From Bradyrhizobium sp. NP1 (GTDB lineage: Bacteria > Pseudomonadota > Alphaproteobacteria > Rhizobiales > Xanthobacteraceae): a DNA stretch of 64,000 bases. The stretch lies in NCBI RefSeq assembly GCF_030378205.1, contig NZ_CP127385.1, positions 4,008,001 to 4,072,000 of the forward strand, in the 5' to 3' direction. Below the pieces are notes generated by a model. That model searched no databases, was not told the DNA's origin, and saw only the letters and a program-made list of their open reading frames with translations. Below, piece after piece: positions 63,851 through 64,000 of the stretch; within the stretch, counting starts at the first letter, position 1, and every line of letters starts with the position of its first letter. The position numbers and the translations under genes are program-made.

Positions 63851-64000
63851 AAACGGCGTCCTTGGCGGCCTTGACCGGCCTTGCGCGGACGATCTTCCGG
63901 GCGGGCTTCGCCTTGAACATCATCTCTTCGCCGGTGAACGGGTTGGTGCCCTTGCGCGCCTTGGTCGCCGGCTTCTTGACGACGACGAACTTGGCGAAGC
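63849..64000 (-). CDS. HU/IHF-family DNA-binding protein (3' end only)
   Basis: The last about 50 residues are visible: FAKFVVVKKPATKARKGTNP, then FTGEEMMFKAKPARKIVRAR and VKAAKDAV. The NPFTGEE.M.F.A.....K.VR pattern is the DNA-intercalating arm and C-terminal strand of HU, here with an extra Lys/Ala-rich end. A nucleoid protein. The N-terminus lies beyond the window. Confidence 0.85.
   Translation of the reverse strand, partial: FAKFVVVKKPATKARKGTNPFTGEEMMFKAKPARKIVRARPVKAAKDAV

Overview
The window is high-GC DNA from an alphaproteobacterium of the Hyphomicrobiales, most likely Bradyrhizobium or a close relative. I infer this from the nifR3-ntrB-ntrC-ntrY-ntrX array, a fused ispDF gene, a popZ gene, the complete aapJQMP amino-acid transporter, the order pcm / tolC-like / popZ / valS, and a family of CTAG-bounded palindromic intergenic repeats. 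No species call can be made from reading alone. There is no rRNA, CRISPR array, transposase or integrase in the window.

Layout. 1-6.8 kb holds nitrogen regulation on the minus strand: dusB/nifR3, ntrB, ntrC, ntrY and the start of ntrX. A GCAC-N7-GTGC palindrome, the classic NtrC-site pattern, sits exactly in the spacer of a predicted sigma-70 promoter ahead of dusB, which suggests autorepression. 7-10 kb has ispDF, a pncC/cinA-type amidase whose 5' end carries a repeat element, a 31-residue membrane peptide and two small exported proteins (TIGR02594-like and RlpA-like). 10.3-15.8 kb is a heavy-metal RND efflux operon (cusA, cusB, a FixH/YtkA-like exported protein and a small Cys-rich protein). 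15.9-18.1 kb has lipA-ratA and a 3-methyladenine DNA glycosylase.

18.2-26.6 kb is the most interesting region. Seven tightly packed minus-strand genes encode an agmatinase-type ureohydrolase, two paralogous D-2-hydroxyacid dehydrogenases and a polyamine/iron-type ABC importer. They face a LysR regulator and a Rid-family protein that lacks the usual catalytic arginine. This looks like a dedicated uptake and catabolic system for a guanidino or amidino compound whose substrate I cannot name.

26.6-34.6 kb is housekeeping: a methyltransferase, a VOC protein, valS, popZ, a TolC-type channel, pcm and tRNA-Asn. 34.7-37.6 kb has an OafA-type acyltransferase, two small proteins and tRNA-Cys. 37.6-40.7 kb next to tRNA-Cys is accessory and decaying: an XRE regulator, small exported or membrane proteins, two relics of a SRAP (YedK/HMCES) gene and an orphan terminator.

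40.8-50.4 kb returns to core metabolism: tapT, cfa, cysK, aapJQMP and metC. 50.5-63.4 kb concerns phosphate and the envelope: a Na/Pi cotransporter; a four-gene set fitting lipid A decoration (LABN protein, GT2, PAP2 phosphatase and ArnT-like GT39); and an overlapping alpha-2-macroglobulin / PBP1C pair. The window ends with tRNA-Arg, a bidirectional terminator and the 3' end of an HU gene.

Three copies of a repeat with CTAGTGG/CCACTAG ends (8.2, 18.1 and 31.0 kb) touch coding genes. Two of them supply or overlap the stop codons of neighbouring genes and the third lies inside the start of pncC.
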